A stretch of 64,000 nt of DNA. Origin: Wolinella sp052173415 (GTDB lineage: Bacteria > Campylobacterota > Campylobacteria > Campylobacterales > Helicobacteraceae). The notes below the pieces were generated by a model that was not told where the DNA came from, searched no databases, and saw only the letters and a program-made list of their open reading frames with translations. Location of the stretch: the NCBI GenBank assembly GCA_052173415.1, contig JBQMYQ010000005.1:6545-70544 (forward strand), written 5' to 3'. This document shows, piece by piece, positions 50,606 through 59,287 of this stretch (position 1 is the stretch's first letter; each line of letters starts with the position of its first letter). A program made the translations under genes and the position numbers.

Positions 50606-51937
50606 CTAAAAAATCTCATTTAATCGAGCAGCTAGCTCTTTGAGCTGATTTTCCAGCACCGTTCGGAGGTCAAACACAAGGGAATCACGCTCGATTCTTG
50701 CGATGATGTGGCGTGCTCGCACGCGTTTTTCGAGCTCCACGCTCTTTAATTTTGGGTGCTTGAGCGCGATGGCGATGGAATCAAAGCTTTGATTAGGGAG
50801 CGCACCACCGCCCACAAAGCCCTTCGTAGTGATGATTTCACGCTCATAGCCGCGCAATTTTGCAACGATTCCCTCCGCTCGCGCCCTGAGTTCCTCAGTG
50901 TCTAGGAGCATCATTTGGATGGTGGGAATCTTCTCATAATCCTGCACCAAATGCGCTCGCAGCGTTGCTTCAAGTGCGGAAAGAGTGAATTTATCCACGC
51001 GCAACATTCGCAACAGATGATTTTGCTTCAGCTGCTCAATCAAGACCTTTTTGCCAAAGATGATTCCCGCTTGCGCCCCGCCAAGGAGCTTATCCCCGCT
51101 AAAGCTGACAAGGCTGGGCGAGAGCTTGGCAATCGCTTTAATTGTCGGCTCGCGACTAAAAGGAATGGAATCAAGAAATCCGCTCCCAAGGTCGTAATAA
51201 TCGATGAGTCCATGCTCCCTTGCGATTCCTATAAGCTCTTCTAGCTCCACTTCGCGCGTGAAGCCCGTGATGTTGTAGTTGGATTTGTGTGCTTTCATGA
51301 TGAGCGCACTCATAGGCGTGATCGCCTCGGTGTAGTCGTGCTTGTATGTTTTATTCGTCGTGCCTACTTCTTTGAGGATTGCGCCCGCATTTTTCATCAC
51401 TTCAGGAATACGAAAACTCCCGCCAATCTCGATGAGCTCGCCCCTGCTAATCAGCACTTCACGCTCTTTAGCAAATGTGTGCAGGATCAAAAAAACCGCC
51501 GCGGCATTATTATTGACGACCAAAACGTCTTCGCAAGATAAAAGCCTCCTTAAAATCTCTTGCAAATGGCTATACCGCTCGCCCCGCTCGCCCTTCTCAA
51601 GGCAATATTCAAGGTTATTGTAGGAAGTCAGCACGGGCTTAATCTCCTCAAGAATCGCCTCAGAGAAGGGGCTCCTGCCAAGATTTGTGTGGATAATAAC
51701 TCCCGTGGCATTAATGAGCGGAATGAGTGATGGACTAAAAAGCGCATGATAGCGTCGCTCAAGCTCTTGTGCGAGCGATTCCTCGCTAGGAATCGGAGTG
51801 TGTTGTTGCAAAAACGCCTCTCTGAGCTCATCAAGATATTCCCGAGCGATTTCCCTCAAGGGCTCTTTGGAGAAATCCTTAAAGCGCGGCATTTGTAAGA
51901 GCTTATCCATTTGAGGCAAAGAGCGGAGCGAATTCAT
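50606..51937 (-). CDS. selA: L-seryl-tRNA(Sec) selenium transferase
   Basis: PLP enzyme that converts seryl-tRNA(Sec) to selenocysteyl-tRNA, 443 residues. INATGVIIHTNLGRSPFS and VNNNAAAVFLILHTFA are typical, and SFSGDKLLGGAQAGII holds the PLP lysine. First gene of a selA-selB-moeA-uspA group; tRNA-Sec is encoded divergently 119 bases away. Selenophosphate synthetase is not in the window. Confidence 0.97.
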   Translation of the reverse strand: MNSLRSLPQMDKLLQMPRFKDFSKEPLREIAREYLDELREAFLQQHTPIPSEESLAQELERRYHALFSPSLIPLINATGVIIHTNLGRSPFSEAILEEIKPVLTSYNNLEYCLEKGERGERYSHLQEILRRLLSCEDVLVVNNNAAAVFLILHTFAKEREVLISRGELIEIGGSFRIPEVMKNAGAILKEVGTTNKTYKHDYTEAITPMSALIMKAHKSNYNITGFTREVELEELIGIAREHGLIDYYDLGSGFLDSIPFSREPTIKAIAKLSPSLVSFSGDKLLGGAQAGIIFGKKVLIEQLKQNHLLRMLRVDKFTLSALEATLRAHLVQDYEKIPTIQMMLLDTEELRARAEGIVAKLRGYEREIITTKGFVGGGALPNQSFDSIAIALKHPKLKSVELEKRVRARHIIARIERDSLVFDLRTVLENQLKELAARLNEIF

Positions 51938-52056
51938 AAGGTATCCTTATTCAAAAAGATTTGTATCGACACGGATATGATACGCGTCCTAGATATTTGA
52001 GGGGATTTTATCAGGAATTCAGATTGCCTTTGGTTAAATCCCGCTTAACCTTTTTT

Positions 52057-52154
52057 GGAGGGCATGCGACCCTGGTGGGCGTCACGGGCTTCAAACCCGA
52101 TGAGTGGATAGGTGTCTATCTGCTGAGAAGTTCGATTCTTCTGCCTTCTCACCA
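52057..52154 (+). tRNA. selC: tRNA-Sec (anticodon TCA)
   Basis: The anticodon loop CTTCAAA in the GGGCTTCAAACCC context, a long variable arm (AGTGGATAG paired with CTATCTGCT), and a T arm AGAAG-TTCGATT-CTTCT identify it. The acceptor GGAGGGCA pairs with TGCCTTCT with two G-U pairs. After that comes C, then ACCA, so either the discriminator is A with an unpaired C before it or CCA is not encoded; bacterial tRNA-Sec normally has G here. Adjacent selA and selB confirm the identity. Confidence 0.85.
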
Positions 52155-52194
52155 GTTTGGCTTTCCATTCTCCATTCCGTATGATTTTCTCACG

Positions 52195-52238
52195 GATTCC
52201 CACAAAACACAGTTATTACATGCTTTTTTATGGGAATC
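52195..52238. terminator. Inverted GATTCCCA/TGGGAATC pair after tRNA-Sec
   Basis: GATTCCCA (52195-52202) and TGGGAATC (52231-52238) form an 8-bp stem around a 28-base loop, beginning 40 bases after tRNA-Sec. It is another inverted hexamer pair at the end of a transcription unit. A T6 run lies inside the loop, not after the stem. Confidence 0.4.
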
Positions 52239-52369
52239 GACGCAAATATCAGCATAGAAATAAGCTCGCCCATGTCTGCTTTTAGGCTTGACTTGCAGGC
52301 TCCTTTAAAATATAATTCCGCTCTCAAAACGGATTTGGAATGCAGATTTTGTCTGTTTTTGTTTTTAGG

Positions 52370-52447
<78 letters not shown>

Positions 52448-52464
52448 TTTCTTCATATCTTATG

Positions 52465-52541
52465 GTGGGCGTAGCTCAGTCGGTTAGAGCATCAGATTGT
52501 GGTCCTGAGGGTCGTGGGTTCGATTCCCATCGCCCACCCCA
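52465..52541 (+). tRNA. tRNA-His (anticodon GTG)
   Basis: Acceptor GTGGGCG pairs with CGCCCAC; the genomic G at 52464 and C at the discriminator position form the extra G-1:C73 pair that marks histidine tRNA. Anticodon loop TTGTGGT. CCA is encoded. Confidence 0.95.
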
Positions 52542-52550
52542 TAAGTTTTC

Positions 52551-52627
52551 GCGTTCATAGCTCAATTGGATAGAGCATCAGACTTCGGATCTGAGGGTTG
52601 GGGGTTCGACTCCCTCTGAGCGCACCA
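52551..52627 (+). tRNA. tRNA-Arg (anticodon TCG)
   Basis: Acceptor GCGTTCA pairs with TGAGCGC, discriminator A, encoded CCA. Anticodon loop CTTCGGA reads CGA-type arginine codons. Confidence 0.95.
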
Positions 52628-52647
52628 TCCTCCTTTGTTTTTCTCAC

Positions 52648-52724
52648 GCGCTCGTAGCTCAGCTGGATAGAGCAACAGCCTTCTAAGCCGTAGGTCTCAG
52701 GTTCGAGTCCTGACGGGCGCGCCA
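52648..52724 (+). tRNA. tRNA-Arg (anticodon TCT)
   Basis: Acceptor GCGCTCG pairs with CGGGCGC (one T-G pair), discriminator G, encoded CCA. Anticodon loop CTTCTAA reads AGA/AGG arginine codons. Last of the cluster; the next gene, cdsA, starts 174 bases on, with a TATAAA at 52781-52786 between. Confidence 0.95.
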
Positions 52725-52898
52725 CTTTGGTTTCCTTTTTCGCCTCAATCTTTTGACATTGCTTATTGCTCATGGAATTTTATAAAATACCCAGAAAATA
52801 TTCGCGTTTTTAAATAAGTAGAGATTAGAATATTCAAGTCTGAAAGGCAGGGCGTGCGCCAGCACTAGCGCGCCTGATACCAACCAAAAGGAGAGCCG

Positions 52899-53663
52899 AT
52901 GTTTTTAGAGAAGCTTAAGAGTATTGAGCCTGCACGCCTCTACACTGCAGGGGTCTTGGTTTTTGTCCTGTTGCTCGTTCTTCTTGCACATACGTTTTTC
53001 ATCATTTGGGCATTTTTGGGGATCTTCTACATCATCGCTTTTTATGAGGCGATGAAGCTTTATGGGAGCGAGGGCAGGGGGATCTACGTCGCTGCCGTTG
53101 CGATATGGATACTGGCTGCATTTTCCACTGCGCCGCTAGAAGGGACGTTTCTTATCTTCGTGGTGCTCGCTTCTTATCAAGCCTTTACTAAAAACGGCTC
53201 ATATAAGGAGCTCATGCCTCTAATCTATCCCACGATTCCCTTCCTTTTCCTCTTATCGCTCTACACTTCTTATGGAATCGGGGCGATTGTGTGGCTCATT
53301 TTTATCGTCGCTTTGACGGACACTGGGGCGTTTATAGGCGGGAAGATGTTTGGGAGGCGTAAATTTTGTGAAACTTCGCCGAATAAAACGCAAGAGGGTG
53401 TATTCATAGGGGTCGCTACAGCCACGCTCATTGGCACGCTTTTTGGTCTCTCCACCGTGAATTTTGAAGGGGCATTTATCATCACGGTGCTAACAAGCCT
53501 CGCCTCGGTTTTTGGCGACCTTTATGAGAGTTATCTGAAACGTGAAGCGGGCGTGAAGGATAGCGGCACCATCTTCCCCGGGCATGGTGGCGTGCTCGAT
53601 CGGGTCGATGGCTTTATGTTTGGAGGAATCGTCATGCTCGTGTGCTTGAGGTTTGTTGGTTGA
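52899..53663 (+). CDS. cdsA: Phosphatidate cytidylyltransferase
   Basis: Makes CDP-diacylglycerol for phospholipid synthesis. A 254-residue membrane protein with about seven helices; the signature SYLKREAGVKDSG followed by IFPGHGGVLDRVDG is complete near the C-terminus. AAAGGAGAG precedes the ATG. Its stop overlaps the dxr start (TTGA). Confidence 0.96.
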   Translation: MFLEKLKSIEPARLYTAGVLVFVLLLVLLAHTFFIIWAFLGIFYIIAFYEAMKLYGSEGRGIYVAAVAIWILAAFSTAPLEGTFLIFVVLASYQAFTKNGSYKELMPLIYPTIPFLFLLSLYTSYGIGAIVWLIFIVALTDTGAFIGGKMFGRRKFCETSPNKTQEGVFIGVATATLIGTLFGLSTVNFEGAFIITVLTSLASVFGDLYESYLKREAGVKDSGTIFPGHGGVLDRVDGFMFGGIVMLVCLRFVG

Positions 53664-54736
53664 TACTCCTTGGCTCGACGGGCTCAATCGGGCAAAATGC
53701 TCTAGAGGTCGCGCGCGCGCATGAAATCAAGATAGAAGCACTCGTTGCGGGGAGTAATATCGCGCTTTTAAATGAGCAGATCGCGGAGTTTTACCCTAAA
53801 TTCATTGCCATTTCCGATAAGAATCGCGCCCATGAAGTGGCGATTCCTGCAGGTAGTCGGCTGCTTTTTGGCGAGGCGGGGATTTTAGAGATTCTTGAAG
53901 AATCAAGCTCAGAGCTCGTGCTTAACGCGCTTGTCGGCTTTTTAGGGTTGCGTCCGAGCCTAAAAGCCCTTGCGCTTCACAAGAGGCTCGCGCTTGCAAA
54001 TAAGGAATCGCTCGTCGCAGGCGGGGCATTTCTTGATACGAGCAGGATTATCCCCGTGGATAGCGAGCATTTCAGTCTTTCGTTTTTGCAAACACATCGC
54101 CCCTTTAGCGAGCTTGTCATTACTGCGAGTGGCGGGGCATTTCGCGATACTCCTTTAGAGGCGATTCCCGCGCAGGGCGTGGAGCAGGCACTCAAGCACC
54201 CAAACTGGAGTATGGGGAGGAAAATCACGGTCGATTCCGCGAGTATGGCAAATAAGCTACTGGAGATTTTGGAGGCGCGCTGGCTTTTTAAGAGTAGCAA
54301 AATTGACGCACTCATCGAGCGTAATTCGCTCGTGCATGCGCTTCTTGGCTTTAGCGATGGGAGCTTTAGCGCGCATATCGCACGAGCTAGTATGCGTCTG
54401 CCCCTCACCTATGCGATGTGCGGCGAAGTGAGTGAGTCTATTGGCGAGCCACTTAGATTGAGCGAGGTTCCCGCAATTAGGTTTGAGAAGATTGATCCTG
54501 CGCGCTATCCGCTGTGGAATCTTAAACAGACGCTACTAGACACGCCTGCGCTTGGGATTGTCTTTAATGCCGCGAATGAAGTGGCAGTGGAGCGATTTTT
54601 AAGTGGCGAGATTAATTTTGGTGCGATTGTGGGAATCGTCGAGAAAACACTCGCACATTTGGGGGCGATTCCTAAAAGTATCGAAGAAGTTTTTATGCTC
54701 AATGATGAAGCTCGGAAATATGCATATACGTGCTGA
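53660..54736 (+). CDS. dxr: 1-deoxy-D-xylulose 5-phosphate reductoisomerase
   Basis: Second step of the non-mevalonate isoprenoid pathway. I start at TTG 53660, which overlaps the cdsA stop and gives the canonical opening ILLGSTGSIGQNAL; a GTG 18 bases upstream would add six unrelated residues. ANKESLVAGG, PVDSEHFSL, SGGAFRD and HPNWSMGRKITVDSASMANK are the NADPH, metal and substrate motifs. About 358 residues. Confidence 0.96.
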   Translation: MILLGSTGSIGQNALEVARAHEIKIEALVAGSNIALLNEQIAEFYPKFIAISDKNRAHEVAIPAGSRLLFGEAGILEILEESSSELVLNALVGFLGLRPSLKALALHKRLALANKESLVAGGAFLDTSRIIPVDSEHFSLSFLQTHRPFSELVITASGGAFRDTPLEAIPAQGVEQALKHPNWSMGRKITVDSASMANKLLEILEARWLFKSSKIDALIERNSLVHALLGFSDGSFSAHIARASMRLPLTYAMCGEVSESIGEPLRLSEVPAIRFEKIDPARYPLWNLKQTLLDTPALGIVFNAANEVAVERFLSGEINFGAIVGIVEKTLAHLGAIPKSIEEVFMLNDEARKYAYTC

Positions 54737-54760
54737 TTCCTCGCTCCTTAGACCATTATC

Positions 54761-56809
54761 ATGAAAGCTTGGTTATCATTCAAGCCCAACTTACTTAAAG
54801 GTATGCGCGTGGAATCTAGTAAGCTTGCTCTTTTGACACTTCTGAAAAAATCCCTCCTTGTGCATGGGCTTTTTTGGCTATTTATGATTCTTTTTAGGAT
54901 CATATTTTTTGGATATTACAACGAGCTAAGCACCTTTGAGGGCGTGGGAATCGACATCGCTCACATGCTATTTTTAGGTGCCAGGATCGATTTGACGCTC
55001 ATTGGGTATATTCAGGCGATTCCCACATTGGTGCTCATCGCGCTCTATTACGTCAATAGCCCCATGCTGTGGGCGTGGTGGGAGCGGCTGCTTGTCTATT
55101 ATCTATTCATCATTTACGCATTTGTGACGCTCATTTTGCTCGCGGACTTTGGATTTTACTCCTATTTCAAAAACCGTATCAACACGCTATTTTTCGGGCT
55201 TTTTGAAGATGACACATGGGCGTTGTTGGAGACATTTTGGCAAAACTACAACGTCCCTTTGATACTTCTTGGCTTTTTCCTCTATTTGGCACTTCTATTT
55301 TGGGTTATCAAGAATCGATTTAGCAAGCTCTCTCCCGTTCGCACTACGCTTATGATGAAATCCCCGTTGCTATTTTTCTTGCTGCTTCTTTTGGCGAATT
55401 TTGCCGCTATCCGCGGGACTACGAATATGTATCCACTAGGGACGATGATCCCAAATATCTCCAGTCAAGAATATATCAACAAAATGATCCAAAATAGCGT
55501 GCGGGCGTTTGTTGATGCTTATGATTTGAGGAGTAATTTCAAAAACAGCCGCATTGATTATCTGAAAATGACGGGGTTTGCGGAGAATATCGAGAGGGCA
55601 TTTGAGATACATAAGCATTCAGATCACATTGATAGGGTCGAGCTGCTAAACAATATAAAATATAAAACAAAAAAGATTGATGAACATGAATATAATGTTG
55701 TAGTGATTATGGTCGAGAGCTTTGGTCTGCCTATACTCAAATATCAGAGCGATGAATTTGATATTATGGGTGCACTTCGCAAGCATTTTAATGAAGATAT
55801 ACTATTCACAAATATTATTAGCGAAGGGAATGGGACGATCGGTAGCCTAGAATCCCTGCTATTAAACATCCCCGATCGCCCGGGGAGCTTCCCTTTTTCA
55901 CAATCCGATTACGCCCAGACGCACTTTAGCTACACTCCAGCCTTCTTATACAATGAGCACGGATACAATACCAGCTTCATATACGGGGGCGATTCCTCAT
56001 GGAGAGATTTGGGCGCGTTTGTAAAGGCTCAAGGGTATAAAAATGTAGAGGGCAAGCAAAATATATTCAGATCCATCAATGTTACCAAAGCGGAGGAATC
56101 CTACTTCCATCCGTGGGGAATCTACGATGAGTATCTGTATGAATACATCTTAAAGAAGCTCGAAAATAGCACGCAAAAGGAGCTGATCGTCGCGCTTAGC
56201 ACCAACAATCACCCTCCCTATAATATACCCGATGATTATGTTTCAAAAAGTTTGATTTTTAGCGAAGATTTAACAAAACATATCACAGGGGATTTGTCTC
56301 TGGCGCATCAGCGATTCCGCTCTTATGCATATGCTTTGGATAGCCTTGGGGTGTTTTTGGATCGTTTCAAGCAGAGTCGCTTCAAAGATAATACGATTAT
56401 CGTCGTTACTGCTGATAATAACACGGTGGAGGGGATTATGAAATATGACACTAATCCACTTTTCACTTCAAAAAATATCCCCATCTATTTCTACCTGCCC
56501 CAAGCGTTGCGCTCCAAGCTCGATATTGATACGACCCTAGCGGGTAGCCAGAAAGACATATTCCCCACGCTATACAATCTTACCCTCAAAGATACGCAAT
56601 ATATCGCCATCGGCACGGATCTCTTTGATAGCACGATTCCCCATTATGGGTTTAATAGCCACATGATCGTCAATCACGGCAAGGATGTGAGAAAAATCAA
56701 TCATCTGAGCGAGGCGAGTGAGGACGCGCTGATGGAGTATTATCGCGCCACTTTAGCGGTCACGGAATACCTCATACGTAGCTACCGCGACCAAAAGCGC
56801 ACCCCTTGA
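54761..56809 (+). CDS. Sulfatase-fold membrane protein (LTA synthase/MdoB family), altered active site
   Basis: A 682-residue protein with five or six N-terminal membrane helices (to about residue 215) and a large periplasmic sulfatase-fold domain. Motifs: VVVIMVESFGLP (metal Glu), GNGTIGSLESLLL (nucleophile T359), SFIYGGDSSW. The usual T-A-D-H is T-A-D552-N553 here, and the Arg-Gly after the nucleophile is Gly-Ser. Relatives move phosphoglycerol or phosphoethanolamine groups onto envelope glycans; the target here is unknown. A paralogue at 61.2 kb keeps D-H. The start could also be a Met 14 codons later. Confidence 0.85.
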   Translation: MKAWLSFKPNLLKGMRVESSKLALLTLLKKSLLVHGLFWLFMILFRIIFFGYYNELSTFEGVGIDIAHMLFLGARIDLTLIGYIQAIPTLVLIALYYVNSPMLWAWWERLLVYYLFIIYAFVTLILLADFGFYSYFKNRINTLFFGLFEDDTWALLETFWQNYNVPLILLGFFLYLALLFWVIKNRFSKLSPVRTTLMMKSPLLFFLLLLLANFAAIRGTTNMYPLGTMIPNISSQEYINKMIQNSVRAFVDAYDLRSNFKNSRIDYLKMTGFAENIERAFEIHKHSDHIDRVELLNNIKYKTKKIDEHEYNVVVIMVESFGLPILKYQSDEFDIMGALRKHFNEDILFTNIISEGNGTIGSLESLLLNIPDRPGSFPFSQSDYAQTHFSYTPAFLYNEHGYNTSFIYGGDSSWRDLGAFVKAQGYKNVEGKQNIFRSINVTKAEESYFHPWGIYDEYLYEYILKKLENSTQKELIVALSTNNHPPYNIPDDYVSKSLIFSEDLTKHITGDLSLAHQRFRSYAYALDSLGVFLDRFKQSRFKDNTIIVVTADNNTVEGIMKYDTNPLFTSKNIPIYFYLPQALRSKLDIDTTLAGSQKDIFPTLYNLTLKDTQYIAIGTDLFDSTIPHYGFNSHMIVNHGKDVRKINHLSEASEDALMEYYRATLAVTEYLIRSYRDQKRTP

Positions 56810-56835
56810 CACCAAAAGAGGTGCCTCTTCTGGTG
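56810..56835 (+). terminator. Hairpin immediately after the sulfatase-fold gene
   Basis: CACCAAAAGAGG and CCTCTTCTGGTG form a 12-bp stem with one mismatch, starting at the first base after the stop codon. The tail CACTTCTT is only weakly T-rich. Just downstream, TTGACA (56842) and TAGAAT (56861) may belong to a rho promoter, though the spacing is short. Confidence 0.55.
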
Positions 56836-56986
56836 CACTTCTTGACAAGCGGTAAATCTTTAGAATAAAATCCCGCCACAAGAGTGATTGAAATTTTAGT
56901 CTCATAACATCTTACCTCTCCTCTTTCTTAGTCTTTCATCTCTCTTAATCTTGTCGCTACAACTCTCCCATTACGAGGAATCGCCA

Positions 56987-58327
56987 ATGAATGACATGCA
57001 CAACAGAACATCGCGAGAAGCAGGCAATCAGGGCTATCAAGGCAAATCGCGCACACATATCCCCGTCGAGGGCTATAAGATTGAGGATTTGCGCGCCAAA
57101 CCGCTTAGCAAAATCATGGAAATTGCCCAGACGCTGGGGGTTGAGAATCCTCAGGAATACAAGCGTCAAGATCTGCTTTTTGAGATTTTAAAATCCCAAG
57201 TGAATAAGGGTGGGTTTATCCTCTTTACGGGAATCTTAGAGATCACAAGCGAAGGATATGGCTTTTTGCGCGCCATGGATGAGAACTTCTCGGATTCCCA
57301 GAATGACGCCTATGTCTCCAATACGCAAATTAGGAAATTCGCGCTTAGAAATGGCGATATTGTTACGGGTCAAGTGCGCCCGCCCAAAGATCAGGAGCGA
57401 TACTACGCGCTTTTAAAGATTGAAGCGATCAATTATCAATCCTCTGAGGAGATGAAGAATCGTCCGCTTTTTGACAACCTCACGCCGCTCTTTCCTACGG
57501 AACAATTAAAGCTCGAATATGCGAATTCCAAAGTAACCGGGCGCATGCTCGACCTCTTCTCACCCATCGGCAAAGGGCAGCGCGCGCTCATTGTCGCGCC
57601 CCCTAGAAGCGGTAAAACGGAGCTTATGAAGGAGCTCGCTCACGGAATCGAGAAAAATCATCCCGAAGTGGATCTCATCGTGCTGCTTGTTGATGAACGC
57701 CCCGAAGAGGTAACCGATATGGAGCGTTGTGTCAAGGGCGAGGTGTATAGCTCAACCTTTGATATGCCTGCGCATAATCACATTCGCGTCGCGGAGCTTG
57801 TGATCGAAAAGGCGAAGCGGAGTGTCGAGATGGGGCATGATGTGGTGATTTTGCTTGATTCCATTACGCGGCTCGCGCGCGCTTACAATACCGCAACTCC
57901 GAGCAGTGGCAAGGTGCTTAGCGGTGGTGTAGATGCAAACGCACTTCATAAGCCTAAGCGGTTTTTTGGTGCGGCGCGGAACATCGAACAGGGCGGGAGT
58001 CTCACGATTATCGCGACGGCACTCATTGAGACGGGTTCGCGAATGGATGAGGTAATTTTCGAAGAATTTAAGGGCACGGGCAATTCCGAGATTGTCCTTG
58101 CGCGTCACATTGCCGAGCGGAGAATCTACCCTGCGATGGATATTTTGAAATCGGGCACGCGAAAAGAGGAGCTGCTTTTGGGGCAGGATAAGCTCATTAA
58201 AGTTTGGGCGTTGCGCAATGTCATGCAGCAGATGAATAACGAAGTGGAGGCTCTGACCTTCCTCTATTCTAAAATGCAAAAAACCAAGGACAATGAGGAG
58301 TTTTTAAGCATTATGAATGAGGGCTAG
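56987..58327 (+). CDS. rho: Transcription termination factor Rho
   Basis: Hexameric RNA helicase that ends transcription. N-terminal domain to about residue 45, RNA-binding cold-shock-like domain (GFILFTGILEITSEGYGFLR), Walker A APPRSGKTELM near residue 204, Walker B VVILLDSITRLARAYN, and the R-loop GKVLSGGVDANALHKPKRFFGAARN. I start at ATG 56987 with GAGGA upstream (446 residues); an upstream in-frame Met adds 12 residues without a ribosome site. Confidence 0.97.
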   Translation: MNDMHNRTSREAGNQGYQGKSRTHIPVEGYKIEDLRAKPLSKIMEIAQTLGVENPQEYKRQDLLFEILKSQVNKGGFILFTGILEITSEGYGFLRAMDENFSDSQNDAYVSNTQIRKFALRNGDIVTGQVRPPKDQERYYALLKIEAINYQSSEEMKNRPLFDNLTPLFPTEQLKLEYANSKVTGRMLDLFSPIGKGQRALIVAPPRSGKTELMKELAHGIEKNHPEVDLIVLLVDERPEEVTDMERCVKGEVYSSTFDMPAHNHIRVAELVIEKAKRSVEMGHDVVILLDSITRLARAYNTATPSSGKVLSGGVDANALHKPKRFFGAARNIEQGGSLTIIATALIETGSRMDEVIFEEFKGTGNSEIVLARHIAERRIYPAMDILKSGTRKEELLLGQDKLIKVWALRNVMQQMNNEVEALTFLYSKMQKTKDNEEFLSIMNEG

Positions 58328-58337
58328 AGCCCTAAGT

Positions 58338-58385
58338 GCGGGAATCATGCCCTTTAAAGTTATTTGATTTTACTAAGATTCCCGC
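58338..58385 (+). terminator. Inverted GCGGGAATC/GATTCCCGC pair after rho
   Basis: GCGGGAATC (58338-58346) and GATTCCCGC (58377-58385) form a perfect 9-bp stem with a T-rich 30-base loop, ten bases after the rho stop, followed by TTT. Again the GGAATC hexamer is the stem core. Confidence 0.6.
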
Positions 58386-58421
58386 TTTAGCAAAGCTTTG
58401 CGAGTTTGGAGGATTTTCAAA

Positions 58422-59165
58422 ATGCGCTTAGGAGTGTTTGATAGCGGTGTGGGTGGGTTTAGCGTGCTTAAGAGCCTTGTGGATTCCCGTGCGTTTAGGG
58501 AGATTATCTATTTTGGCGATACCGCGCGCGTCCCCTATGGCGCGAAGGATTCCGAGACGATTATCCGATATTCGCTTGAGGCGCTTGAGTTTTTGCGCGC
58601 ATTTGACATCGACATGATGATTGTCGCGTGCAATACCGTCAGTGCCCACGCGCTTGAGGAGTTGCAGCAGGCGACGGATATTGATGTGATCGGTGTGATT
58701 GAGCCCGGGGTTTTGGCTCTTAGGAATCGGCTGAAAAACCTCGATTCCCGCATTTTAGTCCTCGGGACTCAAGCGACCATCGCGAGCGATTCCTATCCTA
58801 GGCTTTTGCGCAATCTTGGCTATACCCGTGTGGAATCGCTCGCCACAGGGCTTTTTGTCCCGATCGTGGAGGAGGGGATTTTTGAAGGCAAGGTTTTAGA
58901 AAGCGTGATGGAGCACTATTTTAGCGCGCGCACAAGCGAGCCTGAGGCGATTATTCTTGGTTGCACGCATTTCCCTTTCATTGCCCCAGCAATTGCGGAA
59001 TATTTTAACAACAAGCCCTTGCTAATCCACTCGGGCGAGGCGATCATGCAATACCTTGGGGAGCGATATGAGCTTGATTGCTTTACGCGCACAGAAGTGC
59101 GATATTTTGCGAGTGAGAATCCCGCCGCACTTATAAAGCGCGCCAAAGAGTGGCTTATACTTTAG
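58422..59165 (+). CDS. murI: Glutamate racemase
   Basis: Makes D-glutamate for peptidoglycan. FDSGVGGFSVL, DTARVPYG, VACNTVSAHALEEL (first catalytic Cys) and ILGCTHFPFI (second catalytic Cys) are present. I use ATG 58422 with GGAGG about ten bases upstream, opening MRLGVFDSG (247 residues); the longer frame adds eight residues over the ribosome site. Confidence 0.96.
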   Translation: MRLGVFDSGVGGFSVLKSLVDSRAFREIIYFGDTARVPYGAKDSETIIRYSLEALEFLRAFDIDMMIVACNTVSAHALEELQQATDIDVIGVIEPGVLALRNRLKNLDSRILVLGTQATIASDSYPRLLRNLGYTRVESLATGLFVPIVEEGIFEGKVLESVMEHYFSARTSEPEAIILGCTHFPFIAPAIAEYFNNKPLLIHSGEAIMQYLGERYELDCFTRTEVRYFASENPAALIKRAKEWLIL

Positions 59166-59166
59166 T

Positions 59167-59216
59167 GATTCCGCGAGATTAGGGGCTTTAAAATTGTAAG
59201 TAAATTTGCAGGAATC
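59167..59216. other. Inverted GATTCC/GGAATC pair after murI
   Basis: GATTCC (59167-59172) lies next to the murI stop and GGAATC at 59211-59216, able to pair over a 38-base loop. The stem is short and chance is possible; listed because it repeats the pattern behind other genes. Confidence 0.3.
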
Positions 59217-59287
59217 GCGCTCAGGCGCGTGAGGTTCTTGCGTGTTATAATTTGCGCCCTAAATTATGCAAAAGAAGATCCATTATA

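Noticed and set aside
53642..53659. GTG start for dxr at 53642
   Set aside because: Adds six residues before the Rossmann strand and lies inside cdsA; TTG 53660 gives the canonical N-terminus.
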